A stretch of 64,000 bases of DNA from Streptomyces resistomycificus. Its GTDB lineage: Bacteria; Actinomycetota; Actinomycetes; Streptomycetales; Streptomycetaceae. Positions 35,501-44,029 of this stretch are shown piece after piece (within the stretch, counting starts at the first letter, position 1; every line of letters starts with the position of its first letter). The stretch lies in assembly GCF_001514265.1 (NCBI RefSeq), contig NZ_KQ948998.1:242825-306824 (forward strand). The letters run 5' to 3'. The position numbers and the translations under genes were made by a program. The notes below the pieces were generated by a model. That model searched no databases and was not told the DNA's origin. It was given only the letters and a program-made list of their open reading frames with translations.

Positions 35501-37753
35501 TTACTCGGCGGCCGGGAGCGCCGCCCGCGGCCGCTGCCAGCCGCGTGCGCCCCGTGCCCTGAGCCACGCCGTGGTCTCCTCGGGCGGCATCGCGGCCGCG
35601 ACCAGCCAGCCCTGTACGGCGTCACAGCCCAGGTCCCGCAGCCGCTCCCAGGTCTCGTCGTCCTCGACACCCTCCGCCACGACGAGCAGGCCCAGCGAGT
35701 GGGCCAGGTCGATCGTGCAGCGGACGATCGCGGCGTCCTCGGTGTCGATGGCGAGCCGGGCCACGAACGAACGGTCGATCTTCAGCTCGCTGACGGGCAG
35801 CCGGCGCAGATGCACCAGCGAGGAGTAACCGGTGCCGAAGTCGTCCAGGGACATCTTCACGCCGTGGCCGGTGAGCCCGGCGAGGGTGTCGGCGGCGCGC
35901 TGCGGGTCCTCCAGCAGGACGTGCTCGGTTATCTCCAGCTGGAGCGCTCCCGCCGGGACGCCGTGGCGGGCCAGCCGGGCTGCGACGGAGCCGGCGAAAC
36001 CGGGAGTGTGCACGTCACGCGGGGAGACGTTGACCGCCACCGGCACGAACAGCCCCTGGGAACGCCACCGGGCGACCTGGCCCAGCGCGGTGTCCAGGAC
36101 GTACTCGGTGAGGTGGGGCATCAGGCCGGACGACTCGGCGATGGCGATGAACTCGTCCGGCGGGACCTTGCCGCGCTCGGGGTGCACCCAGCGGACCAGG
36201 GCCTCGAGCCCGGCCACCTGTCCGTCGAAGCGGACCTTGGGCTGGTAGTGCAGCTGGACCTCGTGCGCGTCCAGGGCCCGGCGCAGATCGCCGAGCAGGC
36301 CGAGGCGGTCCGGGGTGTTGGAGTCCCGCTTGGACTCGTAGACCTCGACGCCCGTGCGGTCCCGCTTCGCCTGGTACATCGCCACGTCCGCCCGGCGCAG
36401 CATGCCCTCGGCGTCCAGGGCGTGGTCGGGGAAGACGGCGACTCCGGCGCTGGCCTCCAGGACGAGGGTGAGGCCGTCGAGGTCGAGCGGGGAGCTGAGG
36501 GCGGCGACGAGGCCGCGGGCGACCCGGGTCGCGGAGGTGGTGGAGTCGGCGACCGGCAGTAAGACGGCGAACTCGTCGCCGCCGAGCCGGGCTGCCTCCG
36601 CCCCGCGGGGAAGCGCCAGCCGGAGCCGGTCGGCTATCTGGAGGAGCAGCCGGTCACCGGCGAGATGACCGAGGGTGTCGTTGACCGAGCGGAAGCGGTC
36701 GAGGTCGATGAGCATCAGGGCGGAGCGGGCGCCGATGCGCTCGGCGTCGTCCAGGGCCGTCCAGATGCGCTCCAGCAGCCACTGGCGGTTGGGGAGCCCG
36801 GTCAGGGGGTCGCGCAGCTGTTCCTCGGCCCGGGCCCGGGCTATCCAGAGGGTGGAGTCGAGGGCGATGAGGGGGATGGCGAACAACGGCAGCAGGATGG
36901 GCTTGGCGGTGGCGACCACGCAGACCAGGGGCGCGATGCCGAGCAGGGCGGCGGCGAGCAGGCCCTGTCTGACCAGGGCGGTGCGGGCGACGGTGGGCAG
37001 GCCGCCTGAGCGCGGGGCGTGCAGGTACCAGCCCAGGGTGCGGGTGACCGCGAGGTAGGCGACCGCGACCAGCACCACCTCGGGGGCGGTGTAGAGGGTC
37101 CAGGTGTCCGGGTTCCACGGATGCTCGACGGACGGCACCCGGCCGAACGCGCCCAGCAGGAGGGCCCCGGCGGCGATGCCGAGGATGTCGACCGCGCCGT
37201 GCAGGACGCCCTGGCGCCAGCGGTGGCGGCGGGCCACACCGACCAGCAGGACGACGGTGAGGCTGACCATTCCGGCGGGCACCCAGCCGTACAGCAGCAG
37301 GACGGCGAGGGTGAGGGCGGCGCCCGAGCCGGTGCCGCCCCACCAGCGGGCGCGGCCGAGCGCGACCAGGTGGCCGACGATGATGCCGGTCAGGACGGCC
37401 AGGGCCCAGCCGACCGTGCCGGACGGGAAGAGCGCGTGGCCGCCGGTGAAGGCCCGGTAGAAGCCGGCGCCGAGGACGAAGCCGGCCGCCGCGACGATCG
37501 CCGCGGGCAGGGCGGGCCAGGACAGGTGGCGTTCCAGCTCGGCGCTCCGCAGCCCGGACGAGTGGTCGTCGGTGAGCTGGGCACTCGTGTCGTCGGTCTG
37601 CGTGTAGGGTCCGGCCGGGTACTGTCCGCTGACGCGCCCCTCCGCGCCCGGACGCTCCTGCGGCCGTCCGCCACGCCGGCTCTCCCGCCATGCGCCGAGC
37701 ATTCCGCGCAGGCGCAGGCGTGAGTCCGGGGCGGCGCTCTCGCTCGGTTCCAT
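35501..37753 (-). CDS. rmdB: Membrane GGDEF-EAL c-di-GMP enzyme, RmdB-like
   Basis: A bifunctional-type c-di-GMP protein of 750 residues. After a disordered N-terminus of about 85 residues come several transmembrane helices (roughly 90-330), a GGDEF domain with intact RLGGDEFAVL near residue 393, and an EAL domain with GLEALVRW, AVNVSPRD, LDDFGTGYSSL and VAEGVED, so all phosphodiesterase motifs are retained. Its place between ligA and gatC matches what I recall of S. coelicolor SCO5495 (RmdB), a phosphodiesterase affecting development. The ATG at 37753 has GGGACGGGA upstream. Contrast this intact EAL with the degenerate one in the protein at 16212-19472. Confidence 0.88.
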   Translation of the reverse strand: MEPSESAAPDSRLRLRGMLGAWRESRRGGRPQERPGAEGRVSGQYPAGPYTQTDDTSAQLTDDHSSGLRSAELERHLSWPALPAAIVAAAGFVLGAGFYRAFTGGHALFPSGTVGWALAVLTGIIVGHLVALGRARWWGGTGSGAALTLAVLLLYGWVPAGMVSLTVVLLVGVARRHRWRQGVLHGAVDILGIAAGALLLGAFGRVPSVEHPWNPDTWTLYTAPEVVLVAVAYLAVTRTLGWYLHAPRSGGLPTVARTALVRQGLLAAALLGIAPLVCVVATAKPILLPLFAIPLIALDSTLWIARARAEEQLRDPLTGLPNRQWLLERIWTALDDAERIGARSALMLIDLDRFRSVNDTLGHLAGDRLLLQIADRLRLALPRGAEAARLGGDEFAVLLPVADSTTSATRVARGLVAALSSPLDLDGLTLVLEASAGVAVFPDHALDAEGMLRRADVAMYQAKRDRTGVEVYESKRDSNTPDRLGLLGDLRRALDAHEVQLHYQPKVRFDGQVAGLEALVRWVHPERGKVPPDEFIAIAESSGLMPHLTEYVLDTALGQVARWRSQGLFVPVAVNVSPRDVHTPGFAGSVAARLARHGVPAGALQLEITEHVLLEDPQRAADTLAGLTGHGVKMSLDDFGTGYSSLVHLRRLPVSELKIDRSFVARLAIDTEDAAIVRCTIDLAHSLGLLVVAEGVEDDETWERLRDLGCDAVQGWLVAAAMPPEETTAWLRARGARGWQRPRAALPAAE

Positions 37754-37974
37754 TCCCGTCCCTCTCACTGCCGGCGGTGCCCACGCCACGCGGCCCGATG
37801 CCCGACAAACCTCGACGGCGCCGCGTCGGAAAACCCTTCCCCGCGCTCTTCAAGGCTCTTCAAGAGCAAAGGGATGCCCCGACCGCAGCTGGGCACGGCA
37901 GGCGCACATCTCAACAGTAGGCCGCAGAAGGCTTCCACGGGCACCGGTCGGCGACGGTTGCCCGAATGCGCACC

Positions 37975-38014
37975 GGCCACCCGTATGCATCTGGTATGCG
38001 CCGATCGGGTGGCC
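37975..38014 (-). terminator. Terminator after ligA
   Basis: GGCCACCCG (37975-37983) pairs with CGGGTGGCC (38006-38014) around a 22-nt loop, 18 nt after the ligA stop. The remaining gap to the rmdB-like start (37754-37974) shows nothing I can name. Confidence 0.55.
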
Positions 38015-38032
38015 TTCAACCGCTGCTCCTCG

Positions 38033-40225
38033 CTACTCCTGTGCCGGAAGCACGACTTCGGCGGCCGCTTCGGGGCCCTGTTCCAGCAGGACCGTGAAGC
38101 CGTCCTCGTTCAGAACGGGCACCTTGAGCTGCATCGCCTTGTCGTACTTCGATCCCGGATTGTCACCCACTACGACGAAAGACGTCTTTTTCGAAACAGA
38201 ACCGGTCACTTTCGCGCCACGGATCTGCAACGCCTCCTTGGCGCCGTCACGGGTGAATCGCTCGAGAGTGCCGGTCACGACGACGGTGAGCCCTTCGAGG
38301 GGACGCGGGCCCTGGTCCTCACCCGAGCCCTCCTCCTCCATCCGGACGCCGGCGGCCTTCCACTTGCGGATGATCTCCTGATGCCACTCCTCGGAGAACC
38401 ACTCTTTGAGTGATTTCGCGATGATCGGGCCGACCCCGTCGGTGGTCGCCAGCTCCTGCTCGGAGGCCTGCTCGATACGGTCGACGGAACGGAACTCGCG
38501 GGCCAGCGCCTCGGCGGCGACCGGACCCACGTGACGGATCGACAGGCCGGTGAGGACGCGCGCGAGCGGGCGCTCCTTCGCGGCCGCGATGTTCTCCAGC
38601 ATGGCGAGCGCGTTCTTCTTCGGCTCACCCTGCTGGTTGGCGAAGACGGTGGCGACCTTCTCCTCACCGCTCTTCGGGTCACGCTTGGGCAGGCCGCTGT
38701 CCTGGTCGAGGACGTACGCCTTGATGGGCAGCAGCTGCTCGATGGTGAGGTCGAACAGGTCGCCCTCGTCGGCGAGCGGGGGCTCGGCGGGCTCCAGGGG
38801 CTGGGTGAGGGCGGCCGCGGCGACATAGCCGAAGTGCTCGATGTCCAGCGACTTGCGCCCGGCAAGGTAGAACAGGCGTTCGCGCAACTGGGCGCGGCAG
38901 CTGCGGGCGTTCGGACAGCGCAGGTCGATGTCGCCCTCCTTCATCGGCCTGAGGCCGGTACCGCACTCCGGGCACTCGCTCGGCATCACGAACTCGCGCT
39001 CGCTGCCGTCGCGCAGGTCGGCGACCGGCCCGAGGATCTCCGGGATGACGTCACCGGCCTTGCGCAGCACCACCGTGTCCCCGATGAGGACACCCTTGGC
39101 CCTGACGACGTCCTGGTTGTGCAGTGTGGCGAACTCGACCTCGGACCCCGCGACGGTGACCGGCTCGACCTGTGCGTACGGCGTGACCCGGCCCGTACGG
39201 CCCACGCCCACACGGATGTTGATGAGTTTGGTGTTCACCTCCTCGGGCGCGTACTTGTACGCGATCGCCCAGCGCGGGGCGCGCGAGGTGGAGCCCAGGC
39301 GGCCCTGCAGCGGAATCTCGTCGAGCTTGACGACCACGCCGTCGATCTCGTGCTCCACGGAGTGGCGGTTCTCGCCGTAGTACGCGACGAACTCCCGCAC
39401 GCCGTCGAGGCCGTCGACCACCTTGTTGTGCCGGGAGGTGGGCAGGCCCCAGGTCTTGAGGAGGTCGTAGCCCTGGGACAGGCGGGTCATGCCGTCGAAG
39501 CCCTCCAGGGCGCCGATGCCGTGGACGACCATGTGAAGGGGGCGGGTGGCGGTGACGCGCGGGTCCTTCTGACGCAGCGAACCGGCCGCTGCGTTGCGCG
39601 GGTTGGCGAAGGGCTTGTCACCGGCCTCGACCAGCCGGGCGTTGAGCTCCTCGAACTTCTCCATCGGGAAGTAGACCTCGCCGCGGATCTCCACGAGGTC
39701 AGGGACGCGGTCGCCGGTCAGCCGGTCCGGGATCTCCGCGATCGTACGGACGTTGGGTGTGATGTCCTCGCCGGTGCGGCCGTCGCCGCGGGTCGCCGCG
39801 CGCGTGAGGCGGCCGTGCTCGTAGGTCAGGTTGACGGCCAGGCCGTCCACCTTGAGCTCGCACAGGAGGTGGTAGCCGGAGGCGCCGACGTCCTTGGCGA
39901 CGCGCTCCGCCCAGGCGGCGAGCTCCTGGTCGCTGAAGGCGTTGTCGAGCGAGAGCATGCGGGAGCGGTGCCGGACCGCCGTGAACTCCGTCTCGTAGGC
40001 CCCCGCGACCTTCTGCGTCGGCGAGTCCGGGGTGCGCAGCTGCGGATACTCCTCCTCCAGCGCCTCCAGGGTGCGCAGGAGTTGGTCGAACTCCGCGTCG
40101 CTGACGACCGGAGCGTCCTTCACGTAGTACCGGAAGCGGTGCTCCTCGATCTGCTCAGCGAGCTTCGCGTGCTTCTCCCGTGCCTCCGCGGGCACCGTAG
40201 TCTCCGCTTGCTTGTCGCCGGCCAC
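38033..40225 (-). CDS. ligA: NAD-dependent DNA ligase
   Basis: Essential replicative ligase that seals nicks using NAD. The 730 residues show, in order, domain Ia (FRYYVKDAPVVSDAEFD), the adenylation Lys in LLCELKVDGLAVNL, the nucleotidyltransferase core, the OB fold, a four-Cys zinc finger (CPECGTGLRP and LRCPNARSC), a helix-hairpin-helix region (AAKERPLARVLTGLSIRHVG) and a C-terminal BRCT domain (LTVVVTGTLERFTRDGAKEA). The start is GTG at 40225. The MetE-like gene ends 15 nt upstream, so both may be co-transcribed. Confidence 0.97.
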   Translation of the reverse strand: MAGDKQAETTVPAEAREKHAKLAEQIEEHRFRYYVKDAPVVSDAEFDQLLRTLEALEEEYPQLRTPDSPTQKVAGAYETEFTAVRHRSRMLSLDNAFSDQELAAWAERVAKDVGASGYHLLCELKVDGLAVNLTYEHGRLTRAATRGDGRTGEDITPNVRTIAEIPDRLTGDRVPDLVEIRGEVYFPMEKFEELNARLVEAGDKPFANPRNAAAGSLRQKDPRVTATRPLHMVVHGIGALEGFDGMTRLSQGYDLLKTWGLPTSRHNKVVDGLDGVREFVAYYGENRHSVEHEIDGVVVKLDEIPLQGRLGSTSRAPRWAIAYKYAPEEVNTKLINIRVGVGRTGRVTPYAQVEPVTVAGSEVEFATLHNQDVVRAKGVLIGDTVVLRKAGDVIPEILGPVADLRDGSEREFVMPSECPECGTGLRPMKEGDIDLRCPNARSCRAQLRERLFYLAGRKSLDIEHFGYVAAAALTQPLEPAEPPLADEGDLFDLTIEQLLPIKAYVLDQDSGLPKRDPKSGEEKVATVFANQQGEPKKNALAMLENIAAAKERPLARVLTGLSIRHVGPVAAEALAREFRSVDRIEQASEQELATTDGVGPIIAKSLKEWFSEEWHQEIIRKWKAAGVRMEEEGSGEDQGPRPLEGLTVVVTGTLERFTRDGAKEALQIRGAKVTGSVSKKTSFVVVGDNPGSKYDKAMQLKVPVLNEDGFTVLLEQGPEAAAEVVLPAQE

Positions 40226-40240
40226 CGTGTTGTCCTCCCG

Positions 40241-41242
40241 TTACTCTGGGTTGTCCGCGAGGGATCTCGCCGCCCGGACGCAGTGCGCGAGGGCCTCGCG
40301 CGCATACGCGGGGGAAGCCCCCGCGAGTCCGCACGACGGCGTGAGGGTGACCGCGTCCGTGAGAAGCCCCGGATGCAGCCCCAGCCTGCGCCACAGCGTT
40401 CTGACACCCATGACGCTACCGGCAGGGTCTGACAATCGGGTGTCCGTGCCCGGCACGACACCGGCGAACAGCCGGGTGCCGCTCTCCACCGCCTCACCGA
40501 TCACGTCGTCGTCACGCTCGGTGAGGAGCGAGAAGTCGAAGGAGACAGCCGCCGCGCCCGCCCGGCGCAGCAGGGCGAACGGGACGTCCGGTGCGCACGA
40601 GTGGACCACGACCGGGCCGCCGGCGTGAACCCCGACGACGTCCCTCAGGGTGGCCTCGACGACCTGCCGGTCGGGGGCGCGGTGGGTCCGGTAGCCGCTC
40701 GCGGTCCTCACCTGCCCGCGGAGCACGGCGACGAGGGAGGGCTCGTCGAGCTGGAGGACGAGTTGGGCGCCGGGGATTCGGCGCTGTACCTCCGCGAGGT
40801 GCTGCCGCAGGCCCTCGGCCAGGGAGGCGGCGAGGTCGCGGCAGGCGCCGGGGTCGCCGAGGGCGGCCTCGCCGTTTCTCAGTTCGAGGGCGGCGGCGAG
40901 CGTCCACGGGCCCACGGCCTGCACCTTCAGCGCGCCCTCGTATCCCTGGGTGAACTCCTCCAGTGCGTCCAGGTCCTCGCCGAGCCAGGAGCGGGCCCGC
41001 TTCGTGTCCCGGCCCGGGCGGTCGCCGATCCGCCAACCGCTGGGCTCCACGCGCGCGTACAGCTCCACGAGCATTCCGGCGGTCCGGCCGATCATGTCGG
41101 CGCCGGGGCCGCGGGCGGGGAGTTCGGGCAGGAACGGGAAGGTCTCGAAGGAGCCGGTGGCGGTCCTGGCGGCTTCCCTGGCGTCGCCGCCGGGCAGCGA
41201 GCCGATGCCGGTGGCGGGGCCGAAGGTGGGGTTCGCGTTCAC
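40241..41242 (-). CDS. Cobalamin-independent methionine synthase-like protein
   Basis: A 333-residue protein with the C-terminal MetE/UROD-type barrel only, about half the length of full MetE. Visible: TGIGSLPGGDAREAAR at the start, LQLDEPSLVAVLRGQ, the metal-site His-Cys in VVVHSCAPDVPFALL, and a second Cys in TPSCGLAGASPAYAREAL. The zinc ligands of the MetE C-terminal domain (His, Cys, Glu, Cys) are therefore largely kept. Such short forms use methyl donors other than methylfolate or act as core methyltransferases; the true substrate is not known here. Start GTG at 41242 (VNANPTFGPATG), since upstream frame is repeat DNA. Confidence 0.85.
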   Translation of the reverse strand: MNANPTFGPATGIGSLPGGDAREAARTATGSFETFPFLPELPARGPGADMIGRTAGMLVELYARVEPSGWRIGDRPGRDTKRARSWLGEDLDALEEFTQGYEGALKVQAVGPWTLAAALELRNGEAALGDPGACRDLAASLAEGLRQHLAEVQRRIPGAQLVLQLDEPSLVAVLRGQVRTASGYRTHRAPDRQVVEATLRDVVGVHAGGPVVVHSCAPDVPFALLRRAGAAAVSFDFSLLTERDDDVIGEAVESGTRLFAGVVPGTDTRLSDPAGSVMGVRTLWRRLGLHPGLLTDAVTLTPSCGLAGASPAYAREALAHCVRAARSLADNPE

Positions 41243-41329
41243 GTGGGGAAGCCTACGGAGGTCTGGGAGGGGCGGGGGCGCGGGTGCGGGCTTGGTGGTC
41301 TCGCCCCCGCCGCCCCTACCCGTCCCGTC

Positions 41330-41523
41330 CCCAGGGGCGGCGCCCCTTCGACCCCGCCGGGGGCTGCGCCCCCGAACCCCCGTCGGCCCTGAAGGGGCCT
41401 TGTCCTCAAACGCCGGACGGGCTGGGGGTGGCCGTACCGAGGCCTGGGGTGTGGCCGTACCAAGGCCTGGGGTGTGGCCGTACCAAGGCCTTGTCCTCAA
41501 ACGCCGGACGAGCTGGGGGTGGC
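41330..41523. repeat. Streptomyces-type intergenic repeat block
   Basis: Two near-identical copies of a motif containing TCCTCAAACGCCGGACG (starting 41403 and 41493) surround three tandem copies of GGCCGTACC followed by RAGGCC. To the left, GGGGCGGCGCCCC and GGGGGCTGCGCCCCC form nested hairpins (about 41334-41375). I recognise the CTCAAACGCCGGACG element as widespread between Streptomyces genes. It probably also terminates transcription from the SDR side. Confidence 0.7.
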
Positions 41524-41534
41524 TTACATGTGGT

Positions 41535-42233
41535 TCAACGGCCCGGTCGCACCGTGAGGTCGTTGATCTCCGCGTCCTTCGGCAGGTCCAGCGCCGTGAG
41601 GATCGTCGTCGCCACCGACTCGGGATCGATCCAGCGGGACGGGTCGTAGGTCTTGCCCTCCTGCTGGTGGACCTTGGCCTGCATGGGGCTGGCGGTGCGG
41701 CCGGGGTATACGGAGGTGACGCGGACGCCGTTGGCGTGTTCCTCGTGCCGCAGGGAGTCCGCCAGGGCCTTCAGGCCGTGCTTCGACGCCGCGTAGGCCG
41801 ACCAGTCTGCGTGGGCGTTGAGGCCGGCGCCGGAGTTCACGAAGACCACGTGGCCGTGGCCGGCGCGGAGCTGGGGCAGGAAGTGGCGGGTCAGCTCGGC
41901 GGGGGCGACGAGGTTGACGTTGAGCTGGTGGCGCCAGGTCTTGGGGGTCAGCTCGCCGACCGGACCGAGGTCGACGACGCCGGCGATGTGGAGCAGGGAG
42001 TCCACCCGGTCCGGGAGCGACTGGTGGGAGAACGCCCAGCTCAGCTTGTCGGGGTCCGCGAGGTCGCCCACGAGTGTCCGCGCGCCGGGGTACTCCGCCG
42101 CCAGTTCCTTCGCGCGCCCGGCGTCGCGCGCGTGCAGCACGAGATCGTCCCCGCGCGCGTGCAGCCGGCGGGTCACTGCCGCGCCGATGCCGGAGCCGGC
42201 TCCGGTGATCACATGAGTAGCCATGCCCGCCAT
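41535..42233 (-). CDS. Short-chain dehydrogenase/reductase
   Basis: A 232-residue NAD(P)-dependent SDR oxidoreductase. It has the cofactor motif VITGAGSGIGAAV near residue 10, an NAG-equivalent in LLHIAGVVDLGP, catalytic Ser in VFVNSGAG, and catalytic Tyr-Lys in SAYAASKHGLKALAD. Both MAGMATHV (42233) and MATHV (42224) are possible starts. Substrate unknown. It follows the LOG-like gene in the same direction after 18 nt. Confidence 0.92.
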   Translation of the reverse strand: MAGMATHVITGAGSGIGAAVTRRLHARGDDLVLHARDAGRAKELAAEYPGARTLVGDLADPDKLSWAFSHQSLPDRVDSLLHIAGVVDLGPVGELTPKTWRHQLNVNLVAPAELTRHFLPQLRAGHGHVVFVNSGAGLNAHADWSAYAASKHGLKALADSLRHEEHANGVRVTSVYPGRTASPMQAKVHQQEGKTYDPSRWIDPESVATTILTALDLPKDAEINDLTVRPGR

Positions 42234-42251
42234 GCTCGCATCACGCCGGTG

Positions 42252-42791
42252 TCACTCGACGCCCTGGCTCTCCTCCAGATACGCCAGCGCCCCCACCGGC
42301 TCCTCCGCGAAGAACACCAGGTCGGTCAGCGGGCGCGGCAGGAATCCCTCGTCCTCCATGCGGCGGAACTGCTCCTTGAGCCCGTCGTAGAAGCCCGCGG
42401 TGTTGAGGAGCACGACCGGTTTGTCGGTGTGACCGTGCTTCTTCAGCTCCAGGATCTCGGTCGCCTCGTCGAGGGTGCCGGTGCCGCCGACCATGACGAC
42501 GACGGCGTCGGCGTTCTCCAGGAGGAGCCTCTTGCGCTCGGCCAGGTCCTTCGCCACGACCATCTCGTGGGCGCCCGCGCGTGCCTTGGCCGCCAGGAAG
42601 TCCACGGAGACCCCCAGCAGCCGGCCGCCCGCCTCCTGCGCCCCGTCGGCGACCACCTTCATCAGCCCGACGTCGGAACCGCCCCACACCAGCGTGTGTC
42701 CGCCCTTGCCGATCAGCCTGCCGAACTCCCGCGCGGGCCGGGTGTAGCGCTCGTCGAGGTCGGCGGCGGAGAGGAAGACGCAGATTCGCAT
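42252..42791 (-). CDS. TIGR00730/LOG-family Rossmann-fold protein
   Basis: A 179-residue protein of the lysine-decarboxylase-like/LOG family, which includes cytokinin nucleoside-5'-monophosphate phosphoribohydrolases. It shows MRICVFLSAADLDERY, LVWGGSDVGLMKVVADGAQE and the active-site loop VVMVGGTGTLDEATEILELK. The canonical loop is PGGxGTxxE; here the Pro is Val and the GT and Glu are kept, so activity is plausible. Shares direction with the SDR gene and is divergent from the DUF427 gene. Confidence 0.87.
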   Translation of the reverse strand: MRICVFLSAADLDERYTRPAREFGRLIGKGGHTLVWGGSDVGLMKVVADGAQEAGGRLLGVSVDFLAAKARAGAHEMVVAKDLAERKRLLLENADAVVVMVGGTGTLDEATEILELKKHGHTDKPVVLLNTAGFYDGLKEQFRRMEDEGFLPRPLTDLVFFAEEPVGALAYLEESQGVE

Positions 42792-42841
42792 GAAGCCACC
42801 GTACGCGGGAAGAACCGGCGGACCGCGGGCGCTGTTCCGGT

Positions 42842-43165
42842 ATGGCCGAAGGACACAGGATCACCATCGAGCAGGGCACGCAGCGGGTACGGGTCGTGCG
42901 GGGCGACCAGGTGCTGGCGGAGACCGAACGGCCCCTCCTCCTGCGGGAGACGGGCTGTCCGGTGCGGTACTACATCCCTCCGGAGGACGTACGGCTCGAC
43001 CTGCTGACGCCCTCCGGGACGCACACCTACTGCCCGTTCAAAGGCACCGCCTCCTACTGGTCGCTGCCGGACGCGGCCGACCTGGTCTGGGCGTACCCCG
43101 ACCCGAAGCCGGACGTGGCCGGCATCAAGGACCACCTCTGCTTCTACGAGGTGGAAGTGCTGTAG
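42842..43165 (+). CDS. DUF427 domain protein
   Basis: A 107-residue protein with the DUF427 beta-tent fold: RVRVVRGDQVLAETERPLLL, YYIPPEDVRLDLL, and the signature TYCPFKGTASYWS, followed by VWAYPDPKPDVAGIKDHLCF. Function is unknown; the fold may bind a small ligand or nucleotide. The ATG at 42842 is preceded by no strong ribosome binding site in the 50-nt divergent region. Confidence 0.9.
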   Translation: MAEGHRITIEQGTQRVRVVRGDQVLAETERPLLLRETGCPVRYYIPPEDVRLDLLTPSGTHTYCPFKGTASYWSLPDAADLVWAYPDPKPDVAGIKDHLCFYEVEVL

Positions 43166-43221
43166 CGGAACTGACGTGTCGTGACCGGTGAGTCCGGTGC
43201 GGTCCGGCAGTCTCCACAGGC

Positions 43222-44001
43222 ATGGACAAGAAGACGACTTCGCGCGACGGCACCCCCCTCGCGTACCAGAGCAGCGGTGCGGGCCCCGCGGTCATCCTCG
43301 TCAGCGGTGCCATGTCGACGGGGGCCACGGTGGCACCGTTGGCCGGACACCTCGCCGACCGGTTCACCGTGGTCCCCTACGACCGCCGGGGCCGTGGCCA
43401 CAGCGGCGACACCGCCCCGTACTCGGTGGACCGGGAGGTCGAGGACCTGGGGGCGCTGATCGAGGCCGTGGGCGGTCAGGCGTCGCTCTTCGGCGTCTCC
43501 TCGGGCGGCGCGCTGGCGCTGCACGCGGCGGCGAGCGGGCTGCCGGTGCGTCGGGTCGCCGTGTACGAGACGCCGTACGCCGTGGACGAGGACGGCGTGC
43601 GGCGGTGGGCCGAGTACACCGAGCGGCTGAACGGGGCGCTCGCGCAGCAGCGGCGCGGGGACGCGGTCGAGCTGTTCCTGCGGCTCACCGGCATGGCCGA
43701 GGAGATGATCCAGGGTGCTCGCCAGGCCCCCATGTGGGCCGGCATGGAGGGCGTCGCCCCGAGCCTCGCGTACGACGCCGCCGTGCTGGGCGACGGGCGG
43801 GTCCCGGGGTCCCTGCTGGCCTCGGTCACCGTCCCCGTCCTGGCGGTCGCCGGAGGCGCGAGCCCGGCGTGGATGCGTCAGGCCGCGCGGACGGTCGCCG
43901 AGGCGGCGCCTGAGGGCACGTACCGGGCGCTGGAGGGGCAGACCCACATGGTGGATCCGGTGGCCCTGGCGCCGGTGCTGGCGGAGTTCTTCGCCGAGTG
44001 A
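43222..44001 (+). CDS. Alpha/beta hydrolase
   Basis: A 259-residue serine hydrolase. The nucleophile elbow is FGVSSGGALAL (Ser near residue 95), the oxyanion region is VILVSGAMSTGAT, the acid probably follows VPVLAVAGGASP, and the catalytic His is in LEGQTHMVDPVAL. Likely a cytoplasmic esterase or peroxidase-type hydrolase of unknown substrate. It ends four nt before the terminator shared with mnmA. Confidence 0.9.
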   Translation: MDKKTTSRDGTPLAYQSSGAGPAVILVSGAMSTGATVAPLAGHLADRFTVVPYDRRGRGHSGDTAPYSVDREVEDLGALIEAVGGQASLFGVSSGGALALHAAASGLPVRRVAVYETPYAVDEDGVRRWAEYTERLNGALAQQRRGDAVELFLRLTGMAEEMIQGARQAPMWAGMEGVAPSLAYDAAVLGDGRVPGSLLASVTVPVLAVAGGASPAWMRQAARTVAEAAPEGTYRALEGQTHMVDPVALAPVLAEFFAE

Positions 44002-44004
44002 CCC

Positions 44005-44029
44005 GCCGGGGTGGTCAGGCCACCCCGGC
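44005..44029. terminator. Bidirectional terminator spanning the mnmA stop codon
   Basis: GCCGGGGTGG (44005-44014) pairs perfectly with CCACCCCGGC (44020-44029). The 5-nt loop TCAGG contains the complement of the mnmA TGA stop at 44015-44017. It also follows the hydrolase stop by three nt. Confidence 0.8.
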
